64,000 nucleotides of DNA, taken from NCBI GenBank assembly GCA_028554795.2, contig CM068827.1, positions 75,031,244 through 75,095,243 on the forward strand, written 5' to 3'. A program made the position numbers and the translations under genes. Origin of the DNA: Sinohyriopsis cumingii (lineage: Eukaryota; Mollusca; Bivalvia; Unionida; Unionidae). How positions within the stretch are numbered: the first letter of the stretch is position 1; each line of letters starts with the position of its first letter. This document shows, piece by piece, positions 51,415 through 63,165 of the stretch. The notes beneath the pieces were generated by a model, which was not told where the DNA came from, made no database searches, and saw nothing but the letters and a program-made list of their open reading frames with translations.

Positions 51415-53289
51415 TTCTCCCTGCAAAGAGTGTAGAAATTTACTCACCACATTTGCTATAGCTATGATGATAACATCAGATCAAGGTTTTTATATTTTGG
51501 TCTAGAGAGGAAGAAGGTTATATAGATTTTGATCATATTTTTGATAATCCCGTGTTTTTTTAAAAATTAGCATGAAATGGAACATTCAAGATGTTTCTAA
51601 CGATATTCTTTTGTTAAATGAGGGAAGCTAAACTCTTAAATCCTCACCAAGAAAATTGACTAAATTCATGCAACAAGTTTCGGCAGAACAGTTCATTAGT
51701 TATAAACATAAAATTTATAAATACTTTATAATCAGATGATAAAAATGCGAAGCAATATAATCCTATTTAAAAGCTGAAGATGCAGAATTATATAGCGGAA
51801 GAAAGATTATGATGCCTTTTATAAATGACCCGGAAAACTCATTTGCTAGATCTAAACATACACTATCTCTTGGTCGAATATAAATGTAATCAGGCAAGAT
51901 TGTATTACTGGGAATAACATTTTAGAAGGGCTGACACGGTTAGTAAATTCTTTAACGGTTTACCAGAAATACATCATCGAACCGTAAATGGTTAAGCGCA
52001 GTCAAGGACACTTCTTGCACAGAGTGTAAACTTGTAAGAATTACAATTAGTCCTTGGGTTGTTTTAAAAAATATGGAAACTGTGGGAACATTAAAGAGAA
52101 GAAACAAAATATCAATATCCAAATATAATCAATATCAATATCCAAATATAACCAATATCAATAACCTGCTGTTACACAATGACAGCTAGTATGAGTGACT
52201 GATCAAAGAGAAACGCAAGTCATTAGCGCAAATGAACCATTTCAACAGCAAGCACGAGACACCGAATTTGTTGTAGACGAACACAACGAAATAATTAATA
52301 GGGATCAACTTGTTAGATCATGTACGCTGCAAGAAGATAAGGACTCAAAGGATTAAGTAAATGCAGTGGAAAAAGTGAACTCAAAATAGATTCTATAAAA
52401 GCAGACATTGAAATGTATTACAAAGAGATGTATGTCATAAAATAGACCTCGGCAAAGGAACAGATGCAGCCAACAAAATCTACAACTAAATTGCGAGAAC
52501 TGCTGGAAAATACAGCGAGTAAATGACACCAATAGTTAAACATTAACAGATTTAGAAAACAACTTTAAAAATGTTTCAGTGACCTAAATTCAATATTAGA
52601 TGGGGTATATCATTGTCTACTTCTAATCAAACTGTTAGAATATATATGGGCAAATATTAAACAAGATTTGAAAAACATTGAATTATAATTACCATCATCA
52701 TACCCATCAGCAAAATCACGGTCAAGATTATTATAGTTGTATAACCAGGATTACTACTGTATGTCCTCTTGTGTTGCCATTGTTACTTTCTCACAATTTG
52801 CGACATGAACCCTTTTATCTGTGGCAAATAACTAGTATGACATAGGCACAGTATTGTCTAAAAGCTTGACCTAGGGATCATTGATACGTAAAGTCTTACG
52901 TTTAGATATGGGCTTACTATTATGTACAGTTATGGGCTCAGCTTCGAGCACAATTATGGTTTTAGTTACGTAGACTGGTAGCGTCTCAGTTACAACTATT
53001 TATTCAGGTACATGTAAATTTATGTTTAGTATGGGCTCAGTTACATTAGATAATAGTTTGGGCAGTAATTCTCCAGCCGCCTTTTCCGCCATTATATTAC
53101 TAACTTTCTCAGGCAACTAATCTTCAGCTAATATTTCACTTTATCTCTTCACTTTATAATCTCCACAAGCCTGTTAATTTATATTCAGTACATCACTGGA
53201 GACATACTTCAGTATTCCAGTTTACGACGTCTGGTAAGTACTTCTGCATCCGTATAGAAAAGAGGCATACACAAGTAATCAGAACATTA

Positions 53290-53292
<3 letters not shown>
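51415..53292. other. Intron sequence with a coding-like trace
   Basis: 51764-51880 (+) is open for 38 codons and contains MMPFINDPENSFARSKHTL, protein-like but unrecognised. The rest holds nothing that can be supported. Confidence 0.35.

Positions 53293-53380
<88 letters not shown>
53293..53380. repeat. (TA)n microsatellite
   Basis: About 44 TA units. Confidence 0.97.
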
Positions 53381-53383
<3 letters not shown>

Positions 53384-53459
53384 CAAATGAAAATATACAT
53401 TGTATATTATACGAACATATATATGCATTATGACTATGACGCTTATTGCCCTTCATTCT

Positions 53460-53572
53460 AGCGAGGCAGCTGTGAGTATCATTTTAAGTCTTTGGTATAA
53501 CTCGGCCGGGGTTCAAACCCACGACCTCCCGCTTTCGAGGCGGACGCTCTAACCACTAGGCCACCGGAGCGG
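53460..53572 (-). mobile_element. SINE family 2 head fragment
   Basis: On the minus strand it carries the tRNA-like head (GGCCTAGTGGTTAGAGCGTC), the B box and the first ~40 bp of the body, then stops. Only the 5' part is present. Not a working tRNA gene: it matches the heads of the other SINE copies. Confidence 0.8.
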
Positions 53573-54020
53573 TTTAAATGCTTGTCTGACATTAGGGTCT
53601 TATATCTGACGCATAGCAAACTGACACTATTCATCATGTGCTAATTTAAGTCGTCACAACTTCAAAATTTTCCCAACCTTTTGTCTTGGCATTATTCTTA
53701 TGCAAGCAGAATTGGTGCTAACATCACGAAAATGAACACGTTGAATATATATAACTTGTATGTTAATGAGCAAGCGTGGGTATCTCTACTCTGGAGATGT
53801 CCTAAAGGACGAACAGTACTATTTCAGTTTCTACGGTAAACCTATGCAAACAGCGTGATATTAAAAATTCAATAGCGTTACATTTCTGAGTACACGTGAT
53901 CAAACTTAAATTTATCAGTATAGACATATTCTTGATGGCATCTTCTGTGCAGGGCATATGGTTTTCCACATTGTCTGGATCTGCATGTCTTTTTAACCAT
54001 GTTGTTTCAACTGGTGTCTG

Positions 54021-54465
54021 TGGTATTAGCGGTATTCCAGTTTACCGCGGTATTTAATGTTGGTGGCTAGTACTACGGTACTTTTTCATTGAACCGGTAC
54101 ATCGGTAGTTTCCGTCACTAAGGAGTGTAAGGAAATTTCCATTGAATCTTCTTACAACTTGAATGATATTAACAGCCAAGTTTTCATTATTTGTGATAAG
54201 ATAGTTCAAGAGTTATCTTATTTTACAAAAACAGTTGTATATTTCATAAATTAATTATGAATATTACAAAAATAATTATATTTATTATCATTTTATTACA
54301 TGTTTGACTGGTACAACGTATGCTAACGTGGTGTCCAAATGGAATGTTGTGAAACACATTTAGGTCGAATCCAACTTTCGGAAACATTTTGGATAAAAAA
54401 GCACACACACACCCAAAAGGACCCCACATGTCATGTTTTAGTTATCTAGTTTAGTTTAGTTATTC
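54021..54465 (+). repeat. Longest copy of the GGTATT dispersed repeat
   Basis: Covers the regions matched separately by 2836-3078 and 4930-5075, so those two are fragments of one family. Class unknown. Confidence 0.55.
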
Positions 54466-54480
54466 GGTGAAACAAAACGA

Positions 54481-56377
54481 GTCTACACAGGACTGAATAT
54501 CGCTAGAACACGACATTTTCCAGGAGCAGATATTGGAACAGACCATGATTTATTAATGACAAAGTTTCGCCTCCACCTGAAAATGGTCAAAACGCCTAAC
54601 CAACCAAGAATCATATTTGACCTTGAAAAATTGAAAGATCCAAACGTCGCAGAAGCCTTCCAAGCAATGTTAGGTGGTAAATTTGCTCCTTTGATAACCT
54701 TGGACAGCCAAGACACCGACCTTAAGTCTTTAACAACCATATTCAGCACAGCGAGCGAAATCATTGGCAAATCTCGTCAAACAAAGAAAGCTTGGGTCAT
54801 AACAAATGTCCTTGAACTACGCGACAGAAGAAGAGAAATGTAAAAGAGAAAAAGAGATCATGAAGGAGCTAGAAAATACAGAGAGATAAACAACATGATC
54901 AGGAAAAGCGTTAAAAAGGCAAAAAAATCCTGGATAAAAAGACAATGCTGAAAAATCGAAGACAGTTTGAGTAGAAATGATAGCAAATTGGCATATCAAC
55001 TGGTAAAAGATCTCACAACCCATACCTAAGAGAAAACTACCACCATCCAAGACAAATCAGGAAATTTCATCGCAGAAGATCAAGAGATCCCCAAGCAATG
55101 GACAGAATACTGCTCAGAAGTGTACAATCATAAGACCCAATGAGATCAAGCAGTACTAAATTACCCTAAAGCAGAATAAATTGATGATAACCCCTTTCTT
55201 CGTGAAGAAAGAGAAATTGCAGTTAGGTCACTAATTAAATGAAAAGTCAGCTGGCGTTGACAACATACCAGCAGAGCTCATTCAAGAAAGAGGAGAAGGG
55301 ATAGTCACAGTCCTGACAACAACCTGCAACAAGATATGGCAGACAGGAGAAGGGCCCGCCACATGGACTCAAGCTTTGGTCATCGTGCTTCCCAAGAAAG
55401 TAAACCTACAGCTATGCCAAAACTGCAGAACCATCAGTCTGATCAGTAACCCGAGTAAAGTCATGCTGAAAATAATTCTCAAGAGACTAAGCCTCAAGCA
55501 GAGAAAATTATTGCTGAAGAGCAGGCAGACTTTCGAGCAGGAAGGATCACAACAGGACAAATCTTCAACCTTAGACTCCTTTGCAAGAAATATACCTTCA
55601 GCATCAGCATCATCTATACCACGTCTTTATAGATTTCAAAAAGGCCTTTGATAGGGTATGGCATTTCTCCTTAATGACAACTATAAGGAAGTATAATATC
55701 AGCTCAAACCTGGTGCTATTTGTTGAGCACCTCTATAACAAAGCCACTAGTGCTGTCCTCATCAATGGCAGCAGAGGAAATTGGTTTCGAACATCAGTTG
55801 GAGTCAGGGATGTATACTGTCACCTATACTCTTCAATATTTTCCTAGAAAGGATAATGGCTGATGCCTTACATGACCACAATGATGCTATCAGCATCAGA
55901 GGAAGAACAATCACCAACCTTCACTTCGCAGATGATATTGATGTTTTAGCAGGAGATGAAAAAGAACTGTCTGACTTGGCTGAGCGCATCGACATAACCT
56001 CCACAGCATACGGTATGGAGATTAGCACTGAGAAAAAAAAAACTGATGACAAACAACACCAACGGTATCAGTGCAGAAATAAATGTCAGTGAACAGAAGC
56101 TGGAAAGAGTCACAAGGTTCATGTATTTGGGATCAGTTATCATAGATGAGAGATCCAAACCAGAACTACTTTACAAGATTTCCCAGACAACATCAGCAAT
56201 AACAATAAGGAAAGATACCAACATTGCTTTGTGTTCCAAAAAATGGCTATGTGCTCATTTGTCATTTCCATCTTTCTGTATGCTTGTGAAACATGGACAT
56301 TCACATCAGACCTATAAAGAAGGATTCAAACCTTCAAAATGAGTTACCGCATGATCTTGGGTATCTCATATATTGAC

Positions 56378-56420
<43 letters not shown>

Positions 56421-57120
56421 TAGAGAGAGAGAGTGAGATATTCGGATTTTTAACGTAGCTTTAACAATTTTTCAGTCATATCGCTACGATGTCTGCACTG
56501 TGGCAGTTTATAGTGATGTCTAGCACTCGGGCATCATGTTACAGACATGTAGCATGATGTCCCACCAGTCACATTATCCTGACACCAGGCCGACCAGTCT
56601 AACACTAAGCTTTTAATGCTGAGCGCGAAGCGAGGCAGATGTTAGTACCATCTTTATAAATCTTTGGTATGACTAGGCCGGAAATCGAACCCACGACCTT
56701 CCGCATTCGAGGCGGACGCTCTAACCAATAGGCCACCGGAGCGTTTTATTGACCATGTAACTAACGAAGAAATCCACAACAGGATCCAACGAGCCATCGG
56801 ATCCTATGAAGACCTCTTGACCACTGTAAAAAGGCGTAAACTGAAGTGATAGGTTCATGTCTCAAGATCATCTGGACTGGCAAAAACAATTTTTCAAGGC
56901 ACAGTATGAGGGTAGAAAAGACGAGGCAGACAGAAAAAATGTGGTAAATCAGCACTGAGGAGTGGACGGGCATGGGATTTAGAGATTCACTAAGAGCAGT
57001 AGAGAACAGGGAAAGATAAAGAGAATTGGTTGTAAAGTCAACTATGGTGCCCCAACGACCTCTTGGGTTAAGGGTTTGATGCTGCATCTGATGCTGTTGC
57101 TGCTGCTGCTGATGATGATA
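54481..57120 (+). mobile_element. Dead 5'-truncated LINE (family B), copy 2, interrupted by a SINE
   Basis: Begins inside the endonuclease (GADIGTDHDL near 54525). The linker frame 54556-54843 follows. The reverse transcriptase has GCILSPILFNIFLERIMADA near 55810, HVFIDFKKAFDRVW with a catalytic Asp, and an intact LHFADDIDVLAGDE box near 55925. The C-terminal region continues after the SINE (56759-57070, EDLLTTVKRRKLK). The tail has GCTGCTGATGATGAT-like triplets near 57100. Several frameshifts and stops inactivate it. It is less decayed than copy 1, so it inserted later. Confidence 0.88.
56383..56746 (-). mobile_element. SINE family 2 nested in LINE family B
   Basis: Complete SINE on the minus strand with its AC tail showing as (GT)n at 56383-56419 and its tRNA head at 56700-56745. 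A perfect 12-bp target-site duplication TATTGACCATGT (56371-56382 and 56747-56758) shows that it inserted into the LINE's reverse-transcriptase gene. Confidence 0.93.
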
Positions 57121-57789
57121 TGCCAATGTGTTAATCATGCGTATTTTTTTGTGAAACTGCAAACCATCTTACGATTTTGAGAACCGCAGTTGTTTTTCTC
57201 TGAACGTAAGGTAATTTCTCAAGTCCACTAAATATTTTCTCGTTTGTTGAGTGTCCTATGTTTACTGGCCCTCTATGATAAATATCCCACTGCTGGCATG
57301 CAATTCAACGTTTTTTCTTGCCTATTATATCATTGGTGTAGCTAGAACATTGCAAGCTTCAGTATCAACACTTCTTATTTTTATCAATAGGTTCTCTTAT
57401 CTCAGCACGATGTATTTCCTAGTATAAGCTATAGTGTAAGCTTAACCATCCCACTTTACTTACAGCTTTTCGATTACAACTTATACAAAAAATAACATAC
57501 ACCTAGCGATTTCATCTACTATTAGATACCAGCTATTTAATCTTAGGTAGCGGATGACTGGGAAAGGCTGAGATTATCTTTGAAATGAAATATGTATTTT
57601 GTATTCTTTTGTCTAAAGATAATATATATATTTTTTCCAATGAATATAGTGAATATAATATGGTAATATTTTGCTAATAAGTCAGAGTAAGATATTTTTC
57701 CAGCTATTGAAAGACGGAAATGAAACAAAAAGTGTCAGGCCCCACCCCACCCCCAGAAACACTGAGATATTGGTCCTTAATATTAACTG
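57121..57789. other. Intron sequence, nothing recognised
   Basis: No supported feature. Confidence 0.45.
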
Positions 57790-57856
57790 CGGTATACCGT
57801 GATACGTATCGTGGTAAGAAACAAAATACTTCCGTAAATCACGGTATAGATATGTT
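57790..57856. repeat. GGTATACCG-type repeat fragment
   Basis: CGGTATACCGTGATACG at the left and AATCACGGTATAGA at the right form an imperfect inverted pair. Resembles the termini of the GGTATT family. Confidence 0.35.
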
Positions 57857-58268
57857 CGTGTACCTAGCTCTATCTTTTAATACAGCACCAAGAGCCGGGT
57901 GCTTATTTCCGTCTTTCAAATGCACGCCTGTAAAATGACAAATCACATCAATACAACACGGGTTCTTTTTTATATCCAACTAGGATATTCTCCTAAAATA
58001 TTATATTTACTAAAATCTAACTTTCATTATCAACCAATCCTGGCGAGCATTATTCATATATACTCTATTTTATTTTCATTAGTACCGTGAGTCCTAAAAG
58101 CAGATCGCGTTGAGCAAGAATGAATAGACAAAAAGTAAGCGCTTGCTTATGATTACGTTAGGTTGACTGACGTCATAAAGCTTAAACCTGGCATCAAATG
58201 TCAATATTATCACAGTATCAACATCAACAACTTAAGTTTAATACAATGGTGATGATCAAGGTAATGCT

Positions 58269-58298
58269 CATCGTCATCATCATCATCATCATCATCGC

Positions 58299-58332
<34 letters not shown>

Positions 58333-58333
58333 T
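58269..58333. repeat. (ATC)n-(ATT)n microsatellite at a splice acceptor
   Basis: The (ATT)n run leads directly into TTTCAG of the terminal exon, so the tract itself serves as the pre-acceptor sequence. Confidence 0.95.
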
Positions 58334-58336
58334 CAG

Positions 58337-58485
58337 ATCGAAGTGCACAAGAAGAAAACTCTTACTTTAACTTTGTCAGTTCGGGTGTGCTGCCTAAATT
58401 CAATATTCTAATGGCATTCTTATGTGTCACCTTTTCCATTCAATTCATAAGCGATGTCTGCAAAATAGTCACGACCTTACGGTGA
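58337..58485 (+). CDS. Ig-superfamily gene, terminal exon with hydrophobic C-terminus
   Basis: The acceptor is TTATTTCAG; phase 1 entry gives N-R-S, a sequon made across the junction. The exon reads SAQEENSYFNFVSSGVLP, then the hydrophobic run FNILMAFLCVTFSIQFI, and ends SDVCKIVTTLR with stop TGA at 58483-58485. In relatives this position holds a GPI-attachment signal. Small residues (SSG) before a hydrophobic run fit that, but the polar last residues (KIVTTLR) are atypical, so a short transmembrane anchor is an alternative. Confidence 0.75.
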
Positions 58486-59040
58486 CGATATTTAAGATGT
58501 TTCAACGAAATCTCACTATGGCTACAATTTTCGGCTATTCTATGAATTAACTTTTTTGGAGTTTCTACAAAGGTATGTCTTCTCGTGTAACTTTTGAGTT
58601 ATTCACTCCTTATTATCGCAATAGTCTAGTCATCAATGATGTCTTTGCACAATCAGTCTCGAGAGAAATAACGATGCAGATAAAATGAGGTGTTCCCAAT
58701 GTATCAAGATTGACAAAAATGGCACTCAGCTACACACAGCAGTTGTCGAATGTATGCAAAATACTTCCGATATAGTCCAAAATGGCCTTCTGTTTTACAT
58801 TCAAGATTTACTGAGAAAGGATAAAGGCGTTCAATATACTCCAAGTATGAATTTATGAAAATGTTTGGAAATATAGGCAGATGCATCAGACAGACACAAA
58901 ACAAGTTGTTTTAAGGACATTTTCCATTATATAAACGTTCGGTGGAGAAAGGACCATATATCGTTCCAAAATATTCATGCGCTGACAACCATATCAGAAA
59001 AAAAAGAACTTTTTTTATGTGTTGGAATCAGAACGACCAT
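58486..59040 (+). other. Possible 3' UTR
   Basis: Sequence after the stop codon; no coding signal. It contains no AATAAA close to the stop that would clearly end the transcript. Confidence 0.3.
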
Positions 59041-59058
59041 TATATTATTATTGTTATA

Positions 59059-59101
<43 letters not shown>
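59041..59101. repeat. (ATT)n microsatellite
   Basis: About 18 ATT units after an irregular start. Confidence 0.95.
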
Positions 59102-59103
<2 letters not shown>

Positions 59104-59398
59104 TGCGACAATCGAAGACGAAGACGAAGCAACTGAGCTTTTCTTGTAAACAATTCTTTCTTGTGCGCGTATGTGTGCATGTGTATTTGTGTTATAGTTT
59201 CTTCTACACAAAACGATGTATATCCAGAGAGAATGAAACTATCTATTAGACAAAACATTGGAGGTGGATTAACATTTGTATACCCCATTATTTCAGTTTA
59301 TACTTACGAATAAATCCTGAAATCCAATTATTTTTCCAAAATTATTTTCGTTCTATTAAGATGACCACTTATCGTTTAGAAAAAAGGAGCCCCTCCCA

Positions 59399-59517
<119 letters not shown>

Positions 59518-59701
59518 ATCTGTACTATTTCAGTGATGATGCTAGCATGATCAGGTGTCAACGAGAACGTTTTGATCGATTCTACGTCATGTACTTTATT
59601 TTCTTGTGAGTGTTTAAAGTTATAAAATGTATTTCTTCAGATTACGTGCTGATGATGTACACGTAAGTGAACGGAATATTATATTATTGATTTTATTGCA
59701 G

Positions 59702-59769
59702 TTGGAAAAATAGACTGCATGCCAGATGCACCTCAGTGTTATCAAGAATTTGTACAAGATCCCAACTAA
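59702..59769 (+). other. Candidate alternative terminal exon
   Basis: A good acceptor (TGATTTTATTGCAG) is followed, in the phase 1 used by the upstream introns, by 22 open codons containing [20 protein letters not shown] and then TAA. If spliced from the linker exon it would give a polar, anchorless C-terminus, hence a secreted form. Chance occurrence is possible; there is no motif support. Confidence 0.2.
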
Positions 59770-59825
59770 GAGTGCTCCACGAAAATGTCCAACTCATAAG
59801 AAATCATTGACTTTTCTTCATTCAT

Positions 59826-60033
<208 letters not shown>

Positions 60034-60570
60034 CTAAAGCGGTATGGCACAACAAAGAAGGTTTGAAAGCTTGCTTTTTATGTTGCGGAAGGAAAACAAA
60101 CAACAAAATAAAATTTCCTCAAGGTAAGAAAGGACTGTGTTCAATCAGATGGTGATTCTGGAATGTTAAAGTTGACTGGGCTGATGGACTTTCAAATAAT
60201 TTGTTCTTGAATTAATATAACCTAGCAATCTTGTTAGCATACCAATGACTTTATGCCAAAATTCATCTTAGAAAAAAAGCATAATTATATATCGATCACG
60301 TGTTAATCAAAACATTGGCATGCTGGCAGTTCCAATACAAGCTGTAATATCACCTAAAACATTTAGTCCAATATATGCAAGATATTGACATGACCTTTTA
60401 TCAAGCAACTTTCAAACTTACATCTTTGACCTTTATATCAAGGTGCGATGCTATTCCGTAGGTGTGGCTATGTCTAATATGATGATTAAACAGGTTTTCG
60501 TTAAATGGTGAACGTAAATCTGAAACTTGTTGATATGCTAAACATTTTCCACTTTGCTTGTCCGAAATGA

Positions 60571-60576
60571 AATAAA
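60571..60576 (+). terminator. Possible polyadenylation signal
   Basis: AATAAA followed 25-80 bp downstream by a GT-rich stretch (TGTCTGCCTGTGTCTGTG). This is the usual arrangement, but the signal is 2.1 kb beyond the stop codon and is only a candidate. Confidence 0.25.
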
Positions 60577-63015
60577 GATAAGAAACAGGTTTTCATGTGA
60601 TGATTTGTCTGCCTGTGTCTGTGTTTATTTGTTTGTCAGTATGTTTTTCTTTGTTGTTTTTTAACGCATTTATCTCGTTTAATGATACGAGGGCTTATTG
60701 TATTTTGGACTGTATTTTAATTGTATTGCACTTCGTTTCAGTTGTGAGAGACTTGGAGCGATGAAAGCGATCAAGATTTTATGTACTTGTAACGATTTGT
60801 AGTAGCAATAAATCTAAGCCTGTTTTCCCTTCTAGATATTACGGAAGGATGCATTTTAATTATATATCGTGTTTTTCTAAATCGATTGGAATGTGGAGAT
60901 CGATTTCGGGGCAAATGATATTTAATACTGATTACAATACCAAGTAACCTTTATGAAATTATAACTACAGTGGAATCATTGCCAGTAGTAAGAAGCAAGT
61001 GCGTCCTGACTCATCTCTGTTGGTTATTAAAAAGTACACCCACTTACCTATCTACTATAGTATACATTTTAGCGATCAACATTAATCATCTTCTCTATTA
61101 ATTTGGCTGTTGTACGTTTAAGTGTGCAAATGAAAACTGTAAAATACAGTAGATATACAAGACAGAAGAACGTTGATGCGATGGAAAAGGCAATACTGCG
61201 TCCAGCCGGTGTAAACAATTCCCAGACAACATAAAACTGATATCTAATTATATTAAAACTAAAGAGCCAACCAGCCGTGCTAAGGAATAAGTTTATAACT
61301 ATATTTTTAACATTATATTGTTAGCTCTGCAAGATTAGCGCCAGCTGCCGTGGCCCTTATTAACACACATAAACAAAGACATAAAAATCTGCAACTGTAA
61401 TTTCCTCGTCAACGATTGCCCCTGTGTCTATTAACCGAATATTAGCAATTAATCGGATTTTTCCGAGCCATAACTGGCAGTTATCAGCGTTGGACACTCA
61501 TCATCCTAAGCAATGTCATGCCCAGAGCTAATATTCATGTCCAGAGTTAATATGTATCATATACCCCTTATCAAAAACGAGTTGTGATTTTGCCATCTTA
61601 CATTTTCCTTTTATTTTATTGTATTCCTAGTCTTCGGCGGAGGATTTAAGATGTAATTTGTGTTTTAAACCATTGTTCACATATTTTCATGCTGGCACAT
61701 AACTAAATGAAGTCTGATATGTCATACAATAATGGCATCATTCCATTAGAGTCTTGATTTGTAAGGTCCATGACCGAAACGTGTTACCATTAGCATATGA
61801 TTTCACTGATAAAATATGCAAACTAACCTAACAGCGCAATAATAACAAAGGTTTTCTAGAAAACAATGAAAGGACAGCAAACACTTAAACGACGGTTTTG
61901 CACACTAACATTTAACAACTATATTGTGCAACTGTAAAATATATTCAATGTAAAATATATTCAATGGAAAAAAAGAAACACACACATATGAACAAAAATG
62001 ATATAAACAGAACTGCCATATGAATCGCTTTTTAAGAATATAGTTCCTAACTATTAAAGCTGTCTGTCTCATTCTGGTCTAAAAAGCGTGGTTTAAATAA
62101 ATATTGCTTCCGATTAGGTGCACCAGCTCAGAGAATATACGAGACATCTGAGCATCGTAATACATCTGGATAATTAGACCATCTCCTAGAGTATCTCCTA
62201 GAGTAGAGGAGATCTTACATTTTGACACGATGGAAATCCACACTAGGACTGACAAATTAAAAATGTTTTGTTTCATGTGTAAAGTTTTAGCGGCTTTATG
62301 ATAGCATATCGAATTTGGGTATATCATTACCACCAAATGAATACATCTTTATCGAATACATGGCTTAGTCGTAACATAAAAAGCGCTGCAAGACATTGCA
62401 TATACATCGAAGGTAATGTGATCTATGTCTGATAAACAAAATGCTAGGGACTGAGGTCGATTGTTTTTAGATAATTGGACCTCATTATCGTCTCTTGTCA
62501 ATTCATATTTCAGGATGACATTCTGATTAATATGCTGGTATTGAATAATTGGGGGAAAACGACCCCTAAATGGGAGCCAAGGTAATTAGCCTACTTTGAG
62601 TACATGTACACAGTCGGTCAATCTTAGGCTTGATAACGACGGCTCTGATTTAAAATATGACGATAATTTCATATATAACTCTTTGGCATCTCTCCCTGTT
62701 TAAATCTTTCATGTTAGGTTCCGCATTGATTGTTATTATTTCATTCTGTTTAGCCAAACTCTCGTCAGCTACACATTTTAACTCTAGTTCTTTTGTTTAT
62801 TTATATGTGATCGCAGGCACACTTCTTTGATCTTGTGAAAATGTATAGGTACGTATATATGCACCTAGGTTTCCTTTAGCAGGCGTCTAGGCACCCTTAA
62901 TTAGTCACAATTTCCAGTGCTGCTTTGTTTATTTTCCGATCTTTGTCTTTGTCAGATGTTCATAGGCATGATTCTCGATTTCTTTTCCATGAGATATCAT
63001 TCTCAAATTCCCCCG
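60577..63015. other. Intergenic DNA, nothing recognised
   Basis: Short open frames without motifs. Separates the Ig gene from the Polinton-like genes. Confidence 0.5.
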
Positions 63016-63164
63016 AGCAGCAGAGAGGGTGAACAGACCACTTAAGGGAGTGGTCACCCTTGTGTTTTACCAAAAAAAATAGTGACCACTCATAGAGGTC
63101 AATTACCACGTCTACGATTATTGTTTGTCCCAAACAGAATTGTAGACGAACCCTCTCTGCTGCT
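63016..63164. repeat. Nested palindrome beside the Polinton-like genes
   Basis: The outer arms AGCAGCAGAGAGGGT (63016-63030) and ACCCTCTCTGCTGCT (63150-63164) are perfect 15-bp inverted repeats. Inside them GAGTGGTCAC (63048-63057) and GTGACCACTC (63081-63090) form a second perfect 10-bp pair. It starts 1 bp beyond the stop codon of the Cys-rich gene. It may mark the element's terminal region or a 3' processing hairpin. Confidence 0.8.
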
Positions 63165-63165
63165 A

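Larger units (their letters stand above)
17960..58485 (+). other. Locus of a lachesin/IgLON/DIP-like Ig-superfamily gene (3' part)
   Basis: Seven exons join into one uninterrupted frame of 409 residues, after one base supplied by a missing upstream exon. The order is Ig1 (two exons), Ig2 (two exons), Ig3 (one exon), a polar linker, and a hydrophobic C-terminal exon. Introns are 2.3, 1.4, 4.5, 10.5, 3.4 and 17.3 kb. The first internal intron is phase 0 and all others are phase 1. Proteins of this group are GPI-anchored or membrane-tethered neuronal adhesion molecules with three Ig domains. The order and phases are seen directly; the family name rests on the Ig1 and Ig2 motifs. Which subgroup (lachesin, DIP or IgLON) cannot be settled by eye. 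Confidence 0.85.

Noticed and set aside
53490..53572. tRNA gene on the minus strand
   Set aside because: The head is identical in layout to the SINE family 2 copies and continues into SINE body sequence; no credible acceptor stem was seen.
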